DNA of 64,000 nt from positions 124,001-188,000 of the forward strand of contig NZ_MDJS01000003.1 in the NCBI RefSeq assembly GCF_001705515.1, written 5' to 3'. The stretch is from Mucilaginibacter sp. PPCGB 2223 (GTDB lineage Bacteria; Bacteroidota; Bacteroidia; Sphingobacteriales; Sphingobacteriaceae). How positions within the stretch are numbered: position 1 is the first letter of the stretch; every line of letters starts with the position of its first letter. The translations under genes and the position numbers were made by a program. The notes beneath the pieces were generated by a model. It was not told the DNA's origin. It ran no database searches and worked only from the letters and a program-made list of their open reading frames with translations. Below are positions 16,007 through 26,026 of this stretch, piece after piece.

Positions 16007-16760
16007 GGTTTACGCAGCTACATAAATGGTATGCGTCAGCACATAACCGGCCCGATACGCTCCCGGTAACGGTTGCCAGTTCGTTGCTTAACGAATCTGA
16101 AAAAACAGTGTCTGCTGTGTTGGCCGTATCCTGTGTACCATGCGCCTTATAATCGCTGGCAGTGGTATAAACCGTATTGCAAATATCGGTAGGAAAAGCA
16201 ATTTGCGTTATCAGCAACGATGTGCCCGAAGCATTATAGATATGTGCATGGATATGCGGCGCACGGCCCGAATACCAGCCGGGGAAAATACTCGTAAAAG
16301 TTACCAGCCCGTTAGCATCGGTAGTCTGGCGCCCGCGCAGGTAATGCAACCCTGTCAGGTCGACCGTCGAATAACTGCCGCCGGGGCCATCAACATATTC
16401 AGAGTAATAGCCTACAGCAGTGCAGTGCCAGATATCAACCATCGCATTAGCCAGCACAGCGCAATTGTCGTTGGTATTTAAGATGCTGATCTTGATGGTG
16501 AGCGGCACACCGGCCTGCCCGTCGGTAATATTCGATCGTACGTAGGATGACGGCGATTTGGTGGGGTACGGCCCAGCGGTCTCTGTCGGACTAACCGAAC
16601 ACGAGCCCGACGATGATGAACTAGCCGATGAACTGCTGCTTGCCGGCGAAGCGATACTGCTGTCGTCATAAGTCGATTTTTTGCAGGAGCTTGCGAGTGG
16701 CGCGATGGCAGCCAAACCCAGGGCGGTAAGGCCGTTGCGTAAAAATGATTTTCTTTCCAT
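15996..16760 (-). CDS. Intradiol ring-cleavage dioxygenase-like lipoprotein
   Basis: A 254-residue exported protein. MERKSFLRNGLTALGLAAIA leads to PLASSCKKS, a lipobox, so it should be membrane anchored outside the cytoplasm. A Ser-rich linker (about residues 33-55) follows. The dioxygenase domain then shows ETAGPYPTKSP, AMVDIWHCTAVGYYSEYVDG, LRGRQTTDANGLVTFTSIFP, and GWYSGRAPHIHAHIY, which supplies the second Tyr and the His-x-His of the Fe(III) site (Tyr, Tyr, His, His). Classic members cleave catechols; exported ones of this type have unknown substrates. I use the ATG at 16760. The upstream alternative at 16802 would place 14 extra residues before the signal peptide. Confidence 0.82.
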   Translation of the reverse strand: MERKSFLRNGLTALGLAAIAPLASSCKKSTYDDSSIASPASSSSSASSSSSGSCSVSPTETAGPYPTKSPSSYVRSNITDGQAGVPLTIKISILNTNDNCAVLANAMVDIWHCTAVGYYSEYVDGPGGSYSTVDLTGLHYLRGRQTTDANGLVTFTSIFPGWYSGRAPHIHAHIYNASGTSLLITQIAFPTDICNTVYTTASDYKAHGTQDTANTADTVFSDSLSNELATVTGSVSGRLCADAYHLCSCVNHGE

Positions 16761-16921
16761 GCTGAAATAGTTTAAGTTAATTAGGGGCTGACGGCCGGAC
16801 AATTTTTGAGCCTTTATCCAACCATCATGATGCTAAACTATCGCCCGAAAATGAAAAGGAAATGAAAGGTAATATAGCTGTTACTTTTTAACAAAAATTA
16901 ACGTTTTGGGACTGATTATTT

Positions 16922-16983
16922 CACGCAAAGGCGCATAAGTCGCTAAGAGGATGCCTTAGAAAAACTTAGCGCCTTAGCGAGAA
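16922..16983. repeat. Dispersed repeat with CGCTAAG/CTTAGCG inverted arms
   Basis: ACGCAAAGGCGCATAAGT is followed by CGCTAAG (16941-16947), a 17-nt spacer, CTTAGCG (16965-16971) and CCTTAGCGAGAAA. This pattern (ACGCAAAGGCGCA ... CTTAGCGCCTTAGCG) is a common Bacteroidetes spacer repeat. It lies between two minus-strand genes, 13 bp before the GH3 stop, and could end that transcript. Confidence 0.5.
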
Positions 16984-16995
16984 AAATTCGGAAGA

Positions 16996-18513
16996 TTACA
17001 CGTCTTTCATCAGCTTTAAAACCGAATCCACATACTCCCGGTCATTTGCTAAACGCGGCACTTTGTTTTGCCCACCTAATTTGCCGCGCTGTTTCATCCA
17101 GTTAAAAAAGGTATTGTGTGGCGCCGAATGCACCTTGGGGCGGTGCAGGGCCATATCTTTAAAGCGCTTGGCGTCGTAATCGGAGTTGATCTTGCGCAGG
17201 GTTTCGTCGAGCAGGTCGACGAAGCGTTCAAACTCGGCAGGCTTTTTCTCGAACTCGATGATCCACTCGTGCCCGCCTGCCTCACCTTCCGAAAAATAAA
17301 TAGGAGCGGCGGTATAATCGCGGATGATGGCGCCGGTTTGCCTGCAGGCTTCGTTCAGCGCGCGCTCGGCATTATCGATGATCACCTCTTCGCCAAAGGC
17401 ATTGATAAAATGTTTGGTGCGGCCGGTTACCTGTATACGGTACGGCGCCAGGCAGGTAAAGCGGATGGTATCGCCTATCATATACCGCCACAGGCCCGCG
17501 TTGGTACTGATAATGAGCGCGTAGTTTTTAAACAACTCTACCTCATCAAGCGTAAGCGTTTTGGGATGCTCGTCGTGAATATTTTCAAGCGGTAAAAACT
17601 CGTAAAAAATACCGTAGTCAAGCATCAGCAGCATTTCACCGCTATCGTCTTCATCCTGCAAACCAAAAAAACCTTCGGAAGCGTTATAGGTTTCGAGGTA
17701 ATACATGTCATCCTTGCCGATGAGCTTATTAAACTGCTCGCGGTACGGCGTAAAGCTTACCGCACCATGAAAGTAAAGCTCCAGGTTGGGCCAAACATCT
17801 ATGAGGTGTTTTTTACCGGTTATTTCGAGCACGCGTTTAATGAGCAGGATATTCCAGGTAGGGACGCCGCTTAAACAGGTAACGTTCACATCAAGCGTAG
17901 CGCTGATCATTTTTTCGATCTTCTCGTCGTAGTCTTCTATCAATGCTATCTCGATGTTGGGCGTGCGCAAAAATTCGGCCCACATGGGCAGGTTTTTCAT
18001 GATCACGGCGCTCAGGTCGCCAAAAAAGGTATCGGGCGCAAAGCCGCTGGGCTGGTGGCTGCCGCCTAAGGTCAGTGCTTTTCCGGTAAATATTTTGGTA
18101 TCGGGGCGGTTGTTGCAGTACAGGGTCAGCATATCCTTACCGCCTTTAAAATGGCATTCGGCAAGCGATTCTTCGCTCACCGGGATAAATTTGCTGCGGT
18201 TATTGGTCGTGCCCGAAGATTTGGCGAACCATTTAATTTCGGATGCCCAAAGCACATTCTGCTCGCCTTTCAGCATCCGCTCGATATAAGGCCGCAACGT
18301 ATCGTAAGTTTGTATGGGTACGCGCTCTTTAAACTGCCTCAGGTTGCTGATGCTCCGGTAATGATGCTCTTTGCCCCATTCGGTATTTTCGGCGCCGGCA
18401 ATGAGTTGCTCAAACCATTCGTCCTGCACCTCGTTGGGATATTTCTGAAAAAGCTCTATCTGGTGGATACGCTTCTTCATAAACCAGGTAAAAACGGAGT
18501 TGATGATCGTCAT
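16996..18513 (-). CDS. GH3 auxin-responsive promoter family protein (acyl-adenylate-forming fold)
   Basis: A 505-residue member of the GH3 family, normal length for bacterial members. Visible: the phosphate-binding loop SSGTTNNRSKFIPVS (about residues 98-112), the LETYNASEGFFGLQ motif that contacts the adenylate, and YALIISTNAGLWRYMIGDTI, followed by the C-terminal lid domain. Plant GH3 enzymes conjugate amino acids to acyl acids through an adenylate; bacterial substrates are mostly unknown. It lies 15 nt downstream of lptB on the same strand, so they are probably cotranscribed. Confidence 0.88.
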   Translation of the reverse strand: MTIINSVFTWFMKKRIHQIELFQKYPNEVQDEWFEQLIAGAENTEWGKEHHYRSISNLRQFKERVPIQTYDTLRPYIERMLKGEQNVLWASEIKWFAKSSGTTNNRSKFIPVSEESLAECHFKGGKDMLTLYCNNRPDTKIFTGKALTLGGSHQPSGFAPDTFFGDLSAVIMKNLPMWAEFLRTPNIEIALIEDYDEKIEKMISATLDVNVTCLSGVPTWNILLIKRVLEITGKKHLIDVWPNLELYFHGAVSFTPYREQFNKLIGKDDMYYLETYNASEGFFGLQDEDDSGEMLLMLDYGIFYEFLPLENIHDEHPKTLTLDEVELFKNYALIISTNAGLWRYMIGDTIRFTCLAPYRIQVTGRTKHFINAFGEEVIIDNAERALNEACRQTGAIIRDYTAAPIYFSEGEAGGHEWIIEFEKKPAEFERFVDLLDETLRKINSDYDAKRFKDMALHRPKVHSAPHNTFFNWMKQRGKLGGQNKVPRLANDREYVDSVLKLMKDV

Positions 18514-18528
18514 AAGGGCAGGGGCCGG

Positions 18529-19266
18529 TTATGCAAAGGTTTTTCTTTTCAAAACAAAGTTGGCGCCCAGGTAAACCTTGCGCACCATTTCGTTAGCGGC
18601 CAGCACTTCGGGTACGCCGCTTTCCAGTATCTTGCCTTCAAAAAGCAGGTAGGCACGGTCGGTTATGGATAGGGTTTCCTGCACGTTGTGGTCGGTTATC
18701 AGGATGCCGATGTTACGATGGCGCAGCTTGGCCACCATCGATTGTATCTCCTCTACCGCAATCGGGTCTACACCCGCAAAAGGTTCATCCAGCAAAATAA
18801 ATTTAGGGTCGGCAGCCAGGGCACGGGCAATCTCGGTACGGCGCCGCTCACCGCCCGAAAGCAGGTCGCCCCGGTTTTTCCGCACTTTATGCAGGCTAAA
18901 TTCGTCTATCAGTTCTTCCAGCTTATCTTTCTGCTGTGCGTCGGTCAGCTTGCCCATTTCGAGTACAGCCTTGATATTGTCTTCAACAGATAACTTCCTG
19001 AATACCGAAGCCTCCTGCGCCAGGTAGCCTATCCCCTTTTGTGCGCGGCGGTACATGGCGTCGCCGGTAATATCCACATCTTCCAGGTATATAGTGCCCT
19101 CGTTAGGTTTGATCAGCCCGACGATCATATAAAACGATGTGGTTTTACCCGCACCGTTAGGGCCAAGCAATCCCACAATTTCGCCCTGCTCAACGCTGAA
19201 CGATACATCGTTCACAACAGTACGCTGTTTATATTTTTTTACTAAATGTTCGGCGCGTAGGATCAT
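18529..19266 (-). CDS. lptB: LPS export ABC transporter ATP-binding protein
   Basis: A 245-residue ABC ATPase that powers LPS extraction by LptFG. Walker [17 protein letters not shown] (about residues 35-50), the signature [16 protein letters not shown], Walker [14 protein letters not shown] and the switch histidine in [11 protein letters not shown] are all present. The close spacing [15 protein letters not shown] and [12 protein letters not shown] is characteristic of LptB rather than branched amino acid ATPases. LptFG are not in the window. A perfect -7 box (TACTTTTG) lies 23 nt upstream. Confidence 0.93.
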   Translation of the reverse strand: MILRAEHLVKKYKQRTVVNDVSFSVEQGEIVGLLGPNGAGKTTSFYMIVGLIKPNEGTIYLEDVDITGDAMYRRAQKGIGYLAQEASVFRKLSVEDNIKAVLEMGKLTDAQQKDKLEELIDEFSLHKVRKNRGDLLSGGERRRTEIARALAADPKFILLDEPFAGVDPIAVEEIQSMVAKLRHRNIGILITDHNVQETLSITDRAYLLFEGKILESGVPEVLAANEMVRKVYLGANFVLKRKTFA

Positions 19267-19289
19267 GGTAGCGATATTATAATTTCAAA

Positions 19290-19297
19290 CAAAAGTA
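19290..19297 (-). promoter_or_regulatory. -7 box for lptB
   Basis: Minus strand TACTTTTG, a perfect TAnnTTTG, ends 23 nt before the lptB ATG and should also drive the GH3 gene. Confidence 0.5.
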
Positions 19298-19306
19298 ATA
19301 AAAAAA

Positions 19307-19396
19307 AGCCCCCGCTAAATCTCCCCCGGAAGGGGAGACTTTTAAAACCTGATGGCTCTTTAAAGCCCTCCCTTCCGGGGAGGGTTGGGAGGGGCT
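19307..19396. repeat. Palindromic repeat family B, copy 1
   Basis: A 90-bp element bounded by AGCCCC and GGGGCT. It contains CTAAATCTCCCCC, an inner hairpin CTCCCC..GGGGAG and a second hairpin CCCTCCC..GGGAGGG. The same layout recurs at 61413-61506. It fills the gap between recJ and lptB. Confidence 0.75.
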
Positions 19397-19401
19397 GGGT
19401 T

Positions 19402-21102
19402 CTAATAAGTCTTTACCCCTTTTATATTCAATTGTATGCTTCGCTTCTCGCGCCACACATTTTCCTCAATAGTATAACAAATATCAAAAGGTATACCTTT
19501 GGCCAGTTTCGGCAGGTATTCTCCTAAATTGAACGCGATACAATCAAACGCGGGCGAGCCTTCCTGTATAACGGTCATTTTGATATGATTAGCGCCCACC
19601 AGGCTGGCATTACCGCTAACATACACATTTCTGGTAATGAAAACCGGCGACATGTTCTCAGGCCCAAACGGACCGAACCGGCCCAGTATCCTGAAAAACT
19701 TGGCGTCTATCTGCTTTAAACTCAGTTCGGCATCAATGTTGATCTGCTGGATCAGCATCTCATCTGTAATAGTGGCATTAACCACCTGCTCAAACCGCTG
19801 GCTGAATGCTTCCACGTTTTCGGGAGCCATGGTTAACCCGGCGGCATACTTGTGCCCGCCGAACTGAATGAGCAGGTCGCTGCAATCGCACAAAGCTTCG
19901 TACAGGTCAAACCCTACCACCGAGCGTGCCGAACCGGCCACGTGCCCGTTTGAGCGGGTAAGCACAATGGTTGGCCTGTAATATTTTTCGGTAAGCCGCG
20001 ATGCAACAATACCGATAACACCCTTATGCCAGTTTTCGTTAAATACCACGGTCGATTTACGCCCAACCATTACCGCATCGGCCGCTATCATGCTCAGGGC
20101 TTCGTCGGTAATATTAAGGTCGTGTTCCTTGCGCTCAACATTTTTGGAGTTGATAATGAGCCCCTTTTCAGCGGCTATATTTTCGTCGCAGGCGATCAAC
20201 AGTTCAACAGCATGGCGTGCATCGTCGATACGTCCGGCAGCGTTGATACGCGGACCGATCAAAAACACAATATCGCTGATGGTATAATTCTCGGTTTTAC
20301 CTACCGATTGCATTAAAGTTTTTACGCCGATGCACGGGTTGGTATTTAACTGCTGTAATCCGAAATAAGCCAGCACACGGTTCTCGCCGGTAATGTGCAC
20401 AATATCGCAGGCAATGCTGATAGCCACCAGCTCAAAATAGCTGTACAGTTCCTCAAACGGGATATCGTTTTTTTGCGCATAGGCCTGTATCAGCTTAAAG
20501 CCTATCCCACAACCCGAAAGCTCTTTATACGGGTACTCACAATCTGCACGTTTAGGGTCGAGCACGGCTACCGCATCCGGTATTTCGGCACCCGGTGTAT
20601 GGTGGTCGCAGATGATGAAGTCGATACCTGAAGTTTTGGCATATACTATTTTATCGACCGATTTGATACCGCAATCCAGCGCGATGATCAGGCTGAAGCC
20701 ATTTTCGGCGGCATAATCGATCCCCTGGGTTGAAATACCGTAACCTTCTTTATACCTGTCCGGAATGTAATAGTCGAGATCAGGATAATACTTCTTAAAA
20801 AAGCTGTATACCACGGCTACCGAGGTGGTACCATCCACATCATAATCGCCGTATATCAGTACTTTTTCACCGTCGGTAAAAGCCTTTTCAATACGTAATA
20901 TGGCTTTTTCCATATCGCGCATCAAAAACGGATCGTGCAGGTGGTTGAGGTCGGGCCTGAAAAAGGTTCGGGCTTCTTCAAAATTACGGATACCCCGTTG
21001 TACCAGAAGCAGGCTCAGAACAGGATCGATATTGAGATCGGCCGATAGTTTGCGTACATCACCATCGTCCAACTTTGCCTTTACCGACCATCTTTTTTGC
21101 AT
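19402..21102 (-). CDS. recJ: Single-strand-specific 5'-3' exonuclease RecJ
   Basis: A 566-residue DHH-superfamily nuclease used in recombination and mismatch repair. Phosphoesterase motifs: VLIYGDYDVDGTTSVAVVYS (metal-binding DxD), DYYIPDRYKEGYG, IALDCGIKS, IDFIICDHHTPG (the DHH triad) and GCGIGFKLIQAY, then the DHHA1 region with GRINAAGRIDDARHAVELL and the GGHKYAAGLTM nucleic acid loop, then an OB-fold C-terminus. Length matches the family. The final residues (KGVKTY) end 5 bp beyond repeat B copy 1. Confidence 0.95.
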   Translation of the reverse strand: MQKRWSVKAKLDDGDVRKLSADLNIDPVLSLLLVQRGIRNFEEARTFFRPDLNHLHDPFLMRDMEKAILRIEKAFTDGEKVLIYGDYDVDGTTSVAVVYSFFKKYYPDLDYYIPDRYKEGYGISTQGIDYAAENGFSLIIALDCGIKSVDKIVYAKTSGIDFIICDHHTPGAEIPDAVAVLDPKRADCEYPYKELSGCGIGFKLIQAYAQKNDIPFEELYSYFELVAISIACDIVHITGENRVLAYFGLQQLNTNPCIGVKTLMQSVGKTENYTISDIVFLIGPRINAAGRIDDARHAVELLIACDENIAAEKGLIINSKNVERKEHDLNITDEALSMIAADAVMVGRKSTVVFNENWHKGVIGIVASRLTEKYYRPTIVLTRSNGHVAGSARSVVGFDLYEALCDCSDLLIQFGGHKYAAGLTMAPENVEAFSQRFEQVVNATITDEMLIQQINIDAELSLKQIDAKFFRILGRFGPFGPENMSPVFITRNVYVSGNASLVGANHIKMTVIQEGSPAFDCIAFNLGEYLPKLAKGIPFDICYTIEENVWREKRSIQLNIKGVKTY

Positions 21103-21191
21103 ATCTTCGCTGTATAAACAGTAAATATAGTTATTGAGTTATTAATTGAATAGCTTTAGTTGATTAGTTACTCACAATCCATTGTTATACA

Positions 21192-21968
21192 ATGCATATT
21201 TTTCCGCTTAATGAAGGTTCGTACTCCGTCGATTCCACCAAAAAGTTCATTCCCTTCGATCCGGTTACCGACAGCTATCGCGACAGGCCGGGATCGCTTT
21301 TTATCCATGTGCAGCCTTTTTTAGTTAAAACGGATACCGACCTGATTTTATTTGATTCGGGCCTGGGTTTTAAAAATAACCAGGACGAACTCATACTCCA
21401 CCAAAACATCCGCAACGCCGGCTTCGACCCTGAAGACGTAAGCCTGGTGCTCATGTCGCACCTGCATTACGACCATTCGGGCGGCCTGGTTATCGAGCGT
21501 AACGGCAGATGGGAGCCGTCGTTTCCGGGTGCGGTACATGTGATACAACGCGGCGAATGGGAGACTGCTTTTGCAAGCCGTTCATCATCCTATCATAAAT
21601 ACATCTTTGATGCATTGCAGCGCGGCGTGCAGATTGATTTTGTTGAAGGCAGCGGTACGTATAAACCGGGCATCAGCTATGAGCTATCGGGCGGGCATTG
21701 CCAGTACCATCATGTTTTTTTAGTGGAAACCAATGGCTATAAAATATTTTTCGGGGGCGACGAACTGCCCGAACCCGAACAACTCATCCGCAAATTTATA
21801 GCCAAATACGATTACGATGGGCGGAAAGCCATGAATTTACGCGAACAATATGGGAAGAAAGCAGCTGCCGAAAATTGGATCTGTTTGTTCTACCATGCCA
21901 AATCAAACCCGGTTGGGCAGGTTAGTTATGGTGATGACACGTTTATGGTAAAGCCGGTTAGTTATTAA
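21192..21968 (+). CDS. MBL-fold metallo-hydrolase
   Basis: A 258-residue metallo-beta-lactamase-fold protein. The zinc motif HxHxDH is SHLHYDHSGG near residue 94. Supporting pieces are DLILFDSGLGF before it, VHVIQRGEWETAF, the GGHCQYHHVF strand with the next ligand His, and FFGGDELPEP for the bridging Asp. Quorum-quenching lactonases, glyoxalase II and related esterases share this outline, so the substrate is open. No signal peptide. It is convergent with a response-regulator gene, and their ends overlap by 11 bp. Confidence 0.87.
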   Translation: MHIFPLNEGSYSVDSTKKFIPFDPVTDSYRDRPGSLFIHVQPFLVKTDTDLILFDSGLGFKNNQDELILHQNIRNAGFDPEDVSLVLMSHLHYDHSGGLVIERNGRWEPSFPGAVHVIQRGEWETAFASRSSSYHKYIFDALQRGVQIDFVEGSGTYKPGISYELSGGHCQYHHVFLVETNGYKIFFGGDELPEPEQLIRKFIAKYDYDGRKAMNLREQYGKKAAAENWICLFYHAKSNPVGQVSYGDDTFMVKPVSY

Positions 21969-22374
21969 CGAGATCAAGCACCTCTCTTATCTTTTCAACG
22001 CTTAACGGCTTGGATATAAAATCTTTAACCAAAGGGTATGATTTGGCTTTATTGATATCGTTGTTAAAAACAGATGATGATATAATGTAAATTTTGCTTT
22101 TGCCTTCGGGGTCGATGCCTAATCTTTTATACTCATCTAAAAACTCCCATCCGTTCATTATCGGCATATTAATATCCAACAAAATATAGTCCGGCAGCTC
22201 TTCCGGGTTATTATTTTGTATCTCCACCAGTTCGTCTATGGCAAATTTGCCGTTCAAACAAGTTTTGATATCTGTATTTAAAAGTGTCTTCTTGATTAAT
22301 TTAACCGAGATAAAATTATTGATCTCGTCATCGTCAACAAGCAGGATACTTACAGATTTGGTATTTATAGTCAT
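21958..22374 (-). CDS. Single-domain response regulator (REC only)
   Basis: A 138-residue receiver domain with nothing after it. Acidic pocket DDDEINNF, phosphoacceptor Asp in DYILLDINMPIMNGWEFLDE, switch Ser in YIISSSVF, and the conserved Lys in VKDFISKPLS. I start it at the ATG at 22374 (MTINTKSVSILLVDDD); the longer frame from 22431 would add a non-conserved leader. Stand-alone receivers pass phosphate to other proteins or act by binding. No histidine kinase gene is adjacent. The 3' end overlaps the convergent MBL gene. Confidence 0.9.
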   Translation of the reverse strand: MTINTKSVSILLVDDDEINNFISVKLIKKTLLNTDIKTCLNGKFAIDELVEIQNNNPEELPDYILLDINMPIMNGWEFLDEYKRLGIDPEGKSKIYIISSSVFNNDINKAKSYPLVKDFISKPLSVEKIREVLDLVNN

Positions 22375-22514
22375 GTTTATGTTTACGGATAAACGGTATA
22401 ATTGTTTTAGCCGAAGGTAGGTTTTTTCCAAACAAAACCCTATCTTTTTTATTTTGCGGCTAACCTTTGGCTAATTAATTACTAATATATAAAATTATAC
22501 AATCGGTTTTACAT

Positions 22515-22838
22515 TTAAAATTCATAATCGTGCTCAACCAGGCAAATACGCACTTTGTAATGTACATACCAGTGTTCGCGTCCATATTTCTGCGCAACAA
22601 GGTGCCGGCTGTCGGCTTTCCATTTTTTTATAGCCTCTAAAGATGACCAGTACGAAACGGTAATACCTATATCATTACGGGCCGATTCGAAACCCAGGTA
22701 GCCTTCCTGCTGTTGTGCCAATTCGAACATCTGGCCGGCCATGGCATCATAACCTTCAGCAGGGCTGTGCTTAACGGATGAAAAAATAACCGCGTAATAG
22801 GGCGGCTTAGGGGTTTGGGCAAGGACAGGTTGATTCAT
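22515..22838 (-). CDS. Antibiotic biosynthesis monooxygenase (ABM)-like small protein
   Basis: A 107-residue protein beginning MNQPVLAQTPKPPYYAVIFS. The ABM-type ferredoxin-like fold shows as YYAVIFSSVKHSPAEGYDAM, ELAQQQEGYLGFESAR, GITVSYWSSLEAIKKWKAD, HLVAQKYGREHWYVHYKVRI. Members are small dimeric heme-degrading or quinone-forming monooxygenases; the substrate is unknown. It lies behind the gcvP terminator, so it is probably transcribed separately. Confidence 0.8.
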   Translation of the reverse strand: MNQPVLAQTPKPPYYAVIFSSVKHSPAEGYDAMAGQMFELAQQQEGYLGFESARNDIGITVSYWSSLEAIKKWKADSRHLVAQKYGREHWYVHYKVRICLVEHDYEF

Positions 22839-22894
22839 AGACGCAGCAAATATCGTAAACAATCTATAAGATAGTTATACGAAAATATTAAAAT

Positions 22895-22917
22895 AAAACC
22901 CCGCAGTGCGGGGTTTT
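22895..22917 (-). terminator. Intrinsic terminator downstream of gcvP
   Basis: A perfect 10-bp stem AAAACCCCGC/GCGGGGTTTT with a 3-nt loop, followed on the minus strand by a T-rich run. It lies 74 bp past the gcvP stop. Confidence 0.85.
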
Positions 22918-22990
22918 ACTATGATTTCGGGCAATTGCTATTACCGTTGCAGGCTATTCGCCTTGTTTTCTGGTTCCCGATCCCTGATCC

Positions 22991-25882
22991 TTACTCTATC
23001 ACGCTTTCCTCAAACTCGTAGCTCTCCAGAGGCGGGCAGGTACAGATGAGTGTACGATCACCATAAGTATCATTTACCCTCCCTACTGAGGGCCAGAATT
23101 TATGAGCGGCAACATAAGGCAGCGGGAACGCGGCTTTTTGGCGGGTATACGGATGCTCCCATTCGTTAGCGGTAATTACAGCGGCAGTATGCGGTGCATT
23201 TTTCAGCGGGTTGTTTGCTTTGTCAGCAACGCCTTTTTCCACATCATCAATTTCGTGGCGGATGGCGATCATGGCATTGCAGAAACGATCAAGTTCGTGC
23301 TTTGGTTCCGATTCCGTCGGCTCGACCATCACCGTGCCCGCAACCGGGAACGATACAGTAGGCGCGTGGAAACCATAGTCCATCAAACGTTTGGCAATAT
23401 CGGTAACTTCGATGCCGAAGTTTTTAAAGGCGCGGCAGTCCAGTATCATCTCGTGCGCACAACGGTCGTTAGTGCCGGTGTATAATACCGGGTAATGTTT
23501 TTCTAAACGGGTTTTGATATAGTTAGCATTCAGGATAGCGTATTTGGTAGCATTGGTCAAACCATCGGGCCCCATCATCGCGATATAGGCATGCGATATC
23601 AGCAGTATCGAAGCCGAGCCCCACGGCGCCGATGACACCGCCGGGATTGACTTGCCCTGGTCGATATCAACCACAGCATGCCCCGGAAGATATGGAACCA
23701 GGTGTTTGGCCACGCCGATAGGCCCCATGCCCGGGCCACCGCCACCATGCGGTATACAGAAAGTTTTATGCAGGTTAAGGTGGCAAACATCGGCACCGAT
23801 ACTGGCCGGACTGGTCAACCCTACCTGCGCGTTCATGTTGGCGCCATCCATATAAACCTGGCCGCCATTGTCGTGAATGATCTGGCATATCTCGATGATC
23901 GATTCTTCGAACACGCCGTGCGTCGATGGATAGGTCACCATCAGGCACGATAATTCGTTTTTATACTGCTCGGCTTTGGCGCGCATATCGGCAACGTCGA
24001 TATTACCGTTATCGTCGCATTTAACTACGATGATCTTCATGCCGGCCATGGCCGCCGATGCCGGGTTTGTACCGTGTGCCGACGAAGGTATCAAAGCAAT
24101 ATTCCGGTGATGATCGCCCCTATCCTGGTGGTAAGCGCGGATAACCATCAACCCTGCGTATTCGCCCTGAGCGCCCGCATTTGGCTGTAAGCTCATAGCT
24201 GCAAAGCCGGTGATCTCGCTCAGCCATCTGTTCAGTTCGTCGAACACTTCCATGTAACCGCCTACCTGATCGACAGGTGCGAACGGGTGCATTTTGCTGA
24301 AAGCCGCCCAGGTTACCGGTACCATTTCGGTAGTGGCGTTCAGCTTCATGGTGCACGACCCCAGCGGGATCATTGAGTGACAAAGCGAAAGATCTTTAGC
24401 TTCTAACGATTTGATATAGCGCAGCATCTCGTGCTCCGAATGGTAAGAGTTAAATACCGGGTGTGTTAAATACTCCGAGCTACGCTGTAACCCGGTTGGG
24501 ATAACAGTTTTGATGCTTGCTTTCAGATCATCAAAATCAATATCGTTAATACTTTTGGCCTTTACTTTGGCAAAGAAACGGGTGATGGTTTTCACGTCCT
24601 CAACCGAAGTAGTCTCATCAAGAGAAATAGTTACCTCGGTACCTTTATAATGCAGGTTTACCTCGTTATTGATGGCCTGGCCATGTATCGGGCTTGCCAG
24701 TGCTCCCAAATCAAATTTCAGGGTATCGAAGTAAACTTCGTTTAGCTGTTTGTAGCCTAAAGCCTCTAAGCTATCTGCCAGTAAAACGGTTAAGCCATGT
24801 ATCCTTTCGGCGATGAGTTTTAAGCCTTTAGGACCGTGGTAAGCGGCATACATACCGGCCATAATGGCCAGCAATGCCTGCGCGGTGCAAATATTTGAGG
24901 TTGCTTTATCCCTGCGGATGTGCTGCTCGCGTGTTTGCAGGGCCATGCGCAAAGCATAGTTACCCGCGCTATCAATGGTTACACCGATGATACGGCCCGG
25001 CATCGAGCGTTTGTATTCTTCTTTTGTAGCAAAAAATGCAGCGTGCGGCCCGCCAAAACCCATCGGTACGCCAAAACGCTGGGTAGTACCTACCACAATA
25101 TCGGCGCCCCACTCACCCGGAGGCGTTAACAGTACCAGGCTCATGATATCAGCTGCTACGGTCAGTTTGATACCATGTTCGTGTGCTTTGGCTGCAAAGC
25201 CGCTGTAATCGTAAACGGCGCCATCGCCTGCAGGATACTGTACAATAGCGCCGAACATGCTGTCGTTCAGTTCAATGGTACGGTGATCGCCTATCAGCAG
25301 TTCGATGCCGTAAGGTTGTGAGCGTGTTTTTAAGATGTCGATCGTTTGCGGGAAAACTTCTTCAGAAACAAAGAAAATTTTAGCCTGATCATTTTTACGC
25401 AGGCTGTATTGCATAAACATCGCCTCGGCAGCAGCGGTACCTTCGTCAAGCAGTGAAGCGTTGGCTATCTGCATACCTGTAAGGTCGAGCACCATGGTCT
25501 GGAAGTTGAGCAAAGCCTGTAAACGGCCCTGGGCAATTTCAGCCTGATATGGCGTATATTGGGTATACCATCCGGGGTTTTCGAAGATATTGCGCTGGAT
25601 CACTCCGGGCAGTATCATGTCATAATAACCCTGGCCGATGTACGATTTAAAAACTTTATTCTTCGATGCCGTTTCTTTCAGATCATTCAGGTATTCAAAC
25701 TCGCTTTTGGCGGCCGGCAAATTAAGCGGCGCTTTAAGACGTATTTTTTGAGGTACGGTTTGATCGATGAGCTCATCGATAGTTTCAACTCCAATGGTTT
25801 GCAGCATTTCAGCAGTGTCGGCTTCATTCGGAGCGATATGACGGTGTTGAAATTTTTCCTGGTAATCGATATTTAACTTCAT
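22991..25882 (-). CDS. gcvP: Glycine dehydrogenase (decarboxylating), P protein
   Basis: A 963-residue fused P protein of the glycine cleavage system. It decarboxylates glycine with PLP and passes the aminomethyl group to lipoylated GcvH. Two homologous halves are visible: the N-terminal half ([71 protein letters not shown]) and the C-terminal catalytic half ([52 protein letters not shown]). The PLP lysine is in [18 protein letters not shown]. Full length. The gcvT and gcvH genes are not adjacent, which is common in Bacteroidetes. Promoter and terminator are both recognisable. Confidence 0.97.
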   Translation of the reverse strand: MKLNIDYQEKFQHRHIAPNEADTAEMLQTIGVETIDELIDQTVPQKIRLKAPLNLPAAKSEFEYLNDLKETASKNKVFKSYIGQGYYDMILPGVIQRNIFENPGWYTQYTPYQAEIAQGRLQALLNFQTMVLDLTGMQIANASLLDEGTAAAEAMFMQYSLRKNDQAKIFFVSEEVFPQTIDILKTRSQPYGIELLIGDHRTIELNDSMFGAIVQYPAGDGAVYDYSGFAAKAHEHGIKLTVAADIMSLVLLTPPGEWGADIVVGTTQRFGVPMGFGGPHAAFFATKEEYKRSMPGRIIGVTIDSAGNYALRMALQTREQHIRRDKATSNICTAQALLAIMAGMYAAYHGPKGLKLIAERIHGLTVLLADSLEALGYKQLNEVYFDTLKFDLGALASPIHGQAINNEVNLHYKGTEVTISLDETTSVEDVKTITRFFAKVKAKSINDIDFDDLKASIKTVIPTGLQRSSEYLTHPVFNSYHSEHEMLRYIKSLEAKDLSLCHSMIPLGSCTMKLNATTEMVPVTWAAFSKMHPFAPVDQVGGYMEVFDELNRWLSEITGFAAMSLQPNAGAQGEYAGLMVIRAYHQDRGDHHRNIALIPSSAHGTNPASAAMAGMKIIVVKCDDNGNIDVADMRAKAEQYKNELSCLMVTYPSTHGVFEESIIEICQIIHDNGGQVYMDGANMNAQVGLTSPASIGADVCHLNLHKTFCIPHGGGGPGMGPIGVAKHLVPYLPGHAVVDIDQGKSIPAVSSAPWGSASILLISHAYIAMMGPDGLTNATKYAILNANYIKTRLEKHYPVLYTGTNDRCAHEMILDCRAFKNFGIEVTDIAKRLMDYGFHAPTVSFPVAGTVMVEPTESEPKHELDRFCNAMIAIRHEIDDVEKGVADKANNPLKNAPHTAAVITANEWEHPYTRQKAAFPLPYVAAHKFWPSVGRVNDTYGDRTLICTCPPLESYEFEESVIE

Positions 25883-25907
25883 GAAACGGGAGAGAGTAAT
25901 TTTTGAG

Positions 25908-25915
25908 CAAAGGTA
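25908..25915 (-). promoter_or_regulatory. -7 box for gcvP
   Basis: Minus strand TACCTTTG, a perfect TAnnTTTG, 25 nt before the gcvP ATG. No glycine riboswitch-like structure fits in so short a leader. Confidence 0.55.
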
Positions 25916-26026
25916 AACAAATGCCCGCTGCTTAGCAACCCAACGGCTGTTATTAACGCTATTTTTACCTGCAACTAACTATCTGATAAATAGATTAGAA
26001 CACTACAATTTCGATAGTATTTATAT

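Noticed and set aside
25883..25907. A glycine riboswitch upstream of gcvP.
   Set aside because: The interval between the -7 box and the ATG is only 25 nt, too short for a riboswitch, and no tandem aptamer pattern was seen further upstream.
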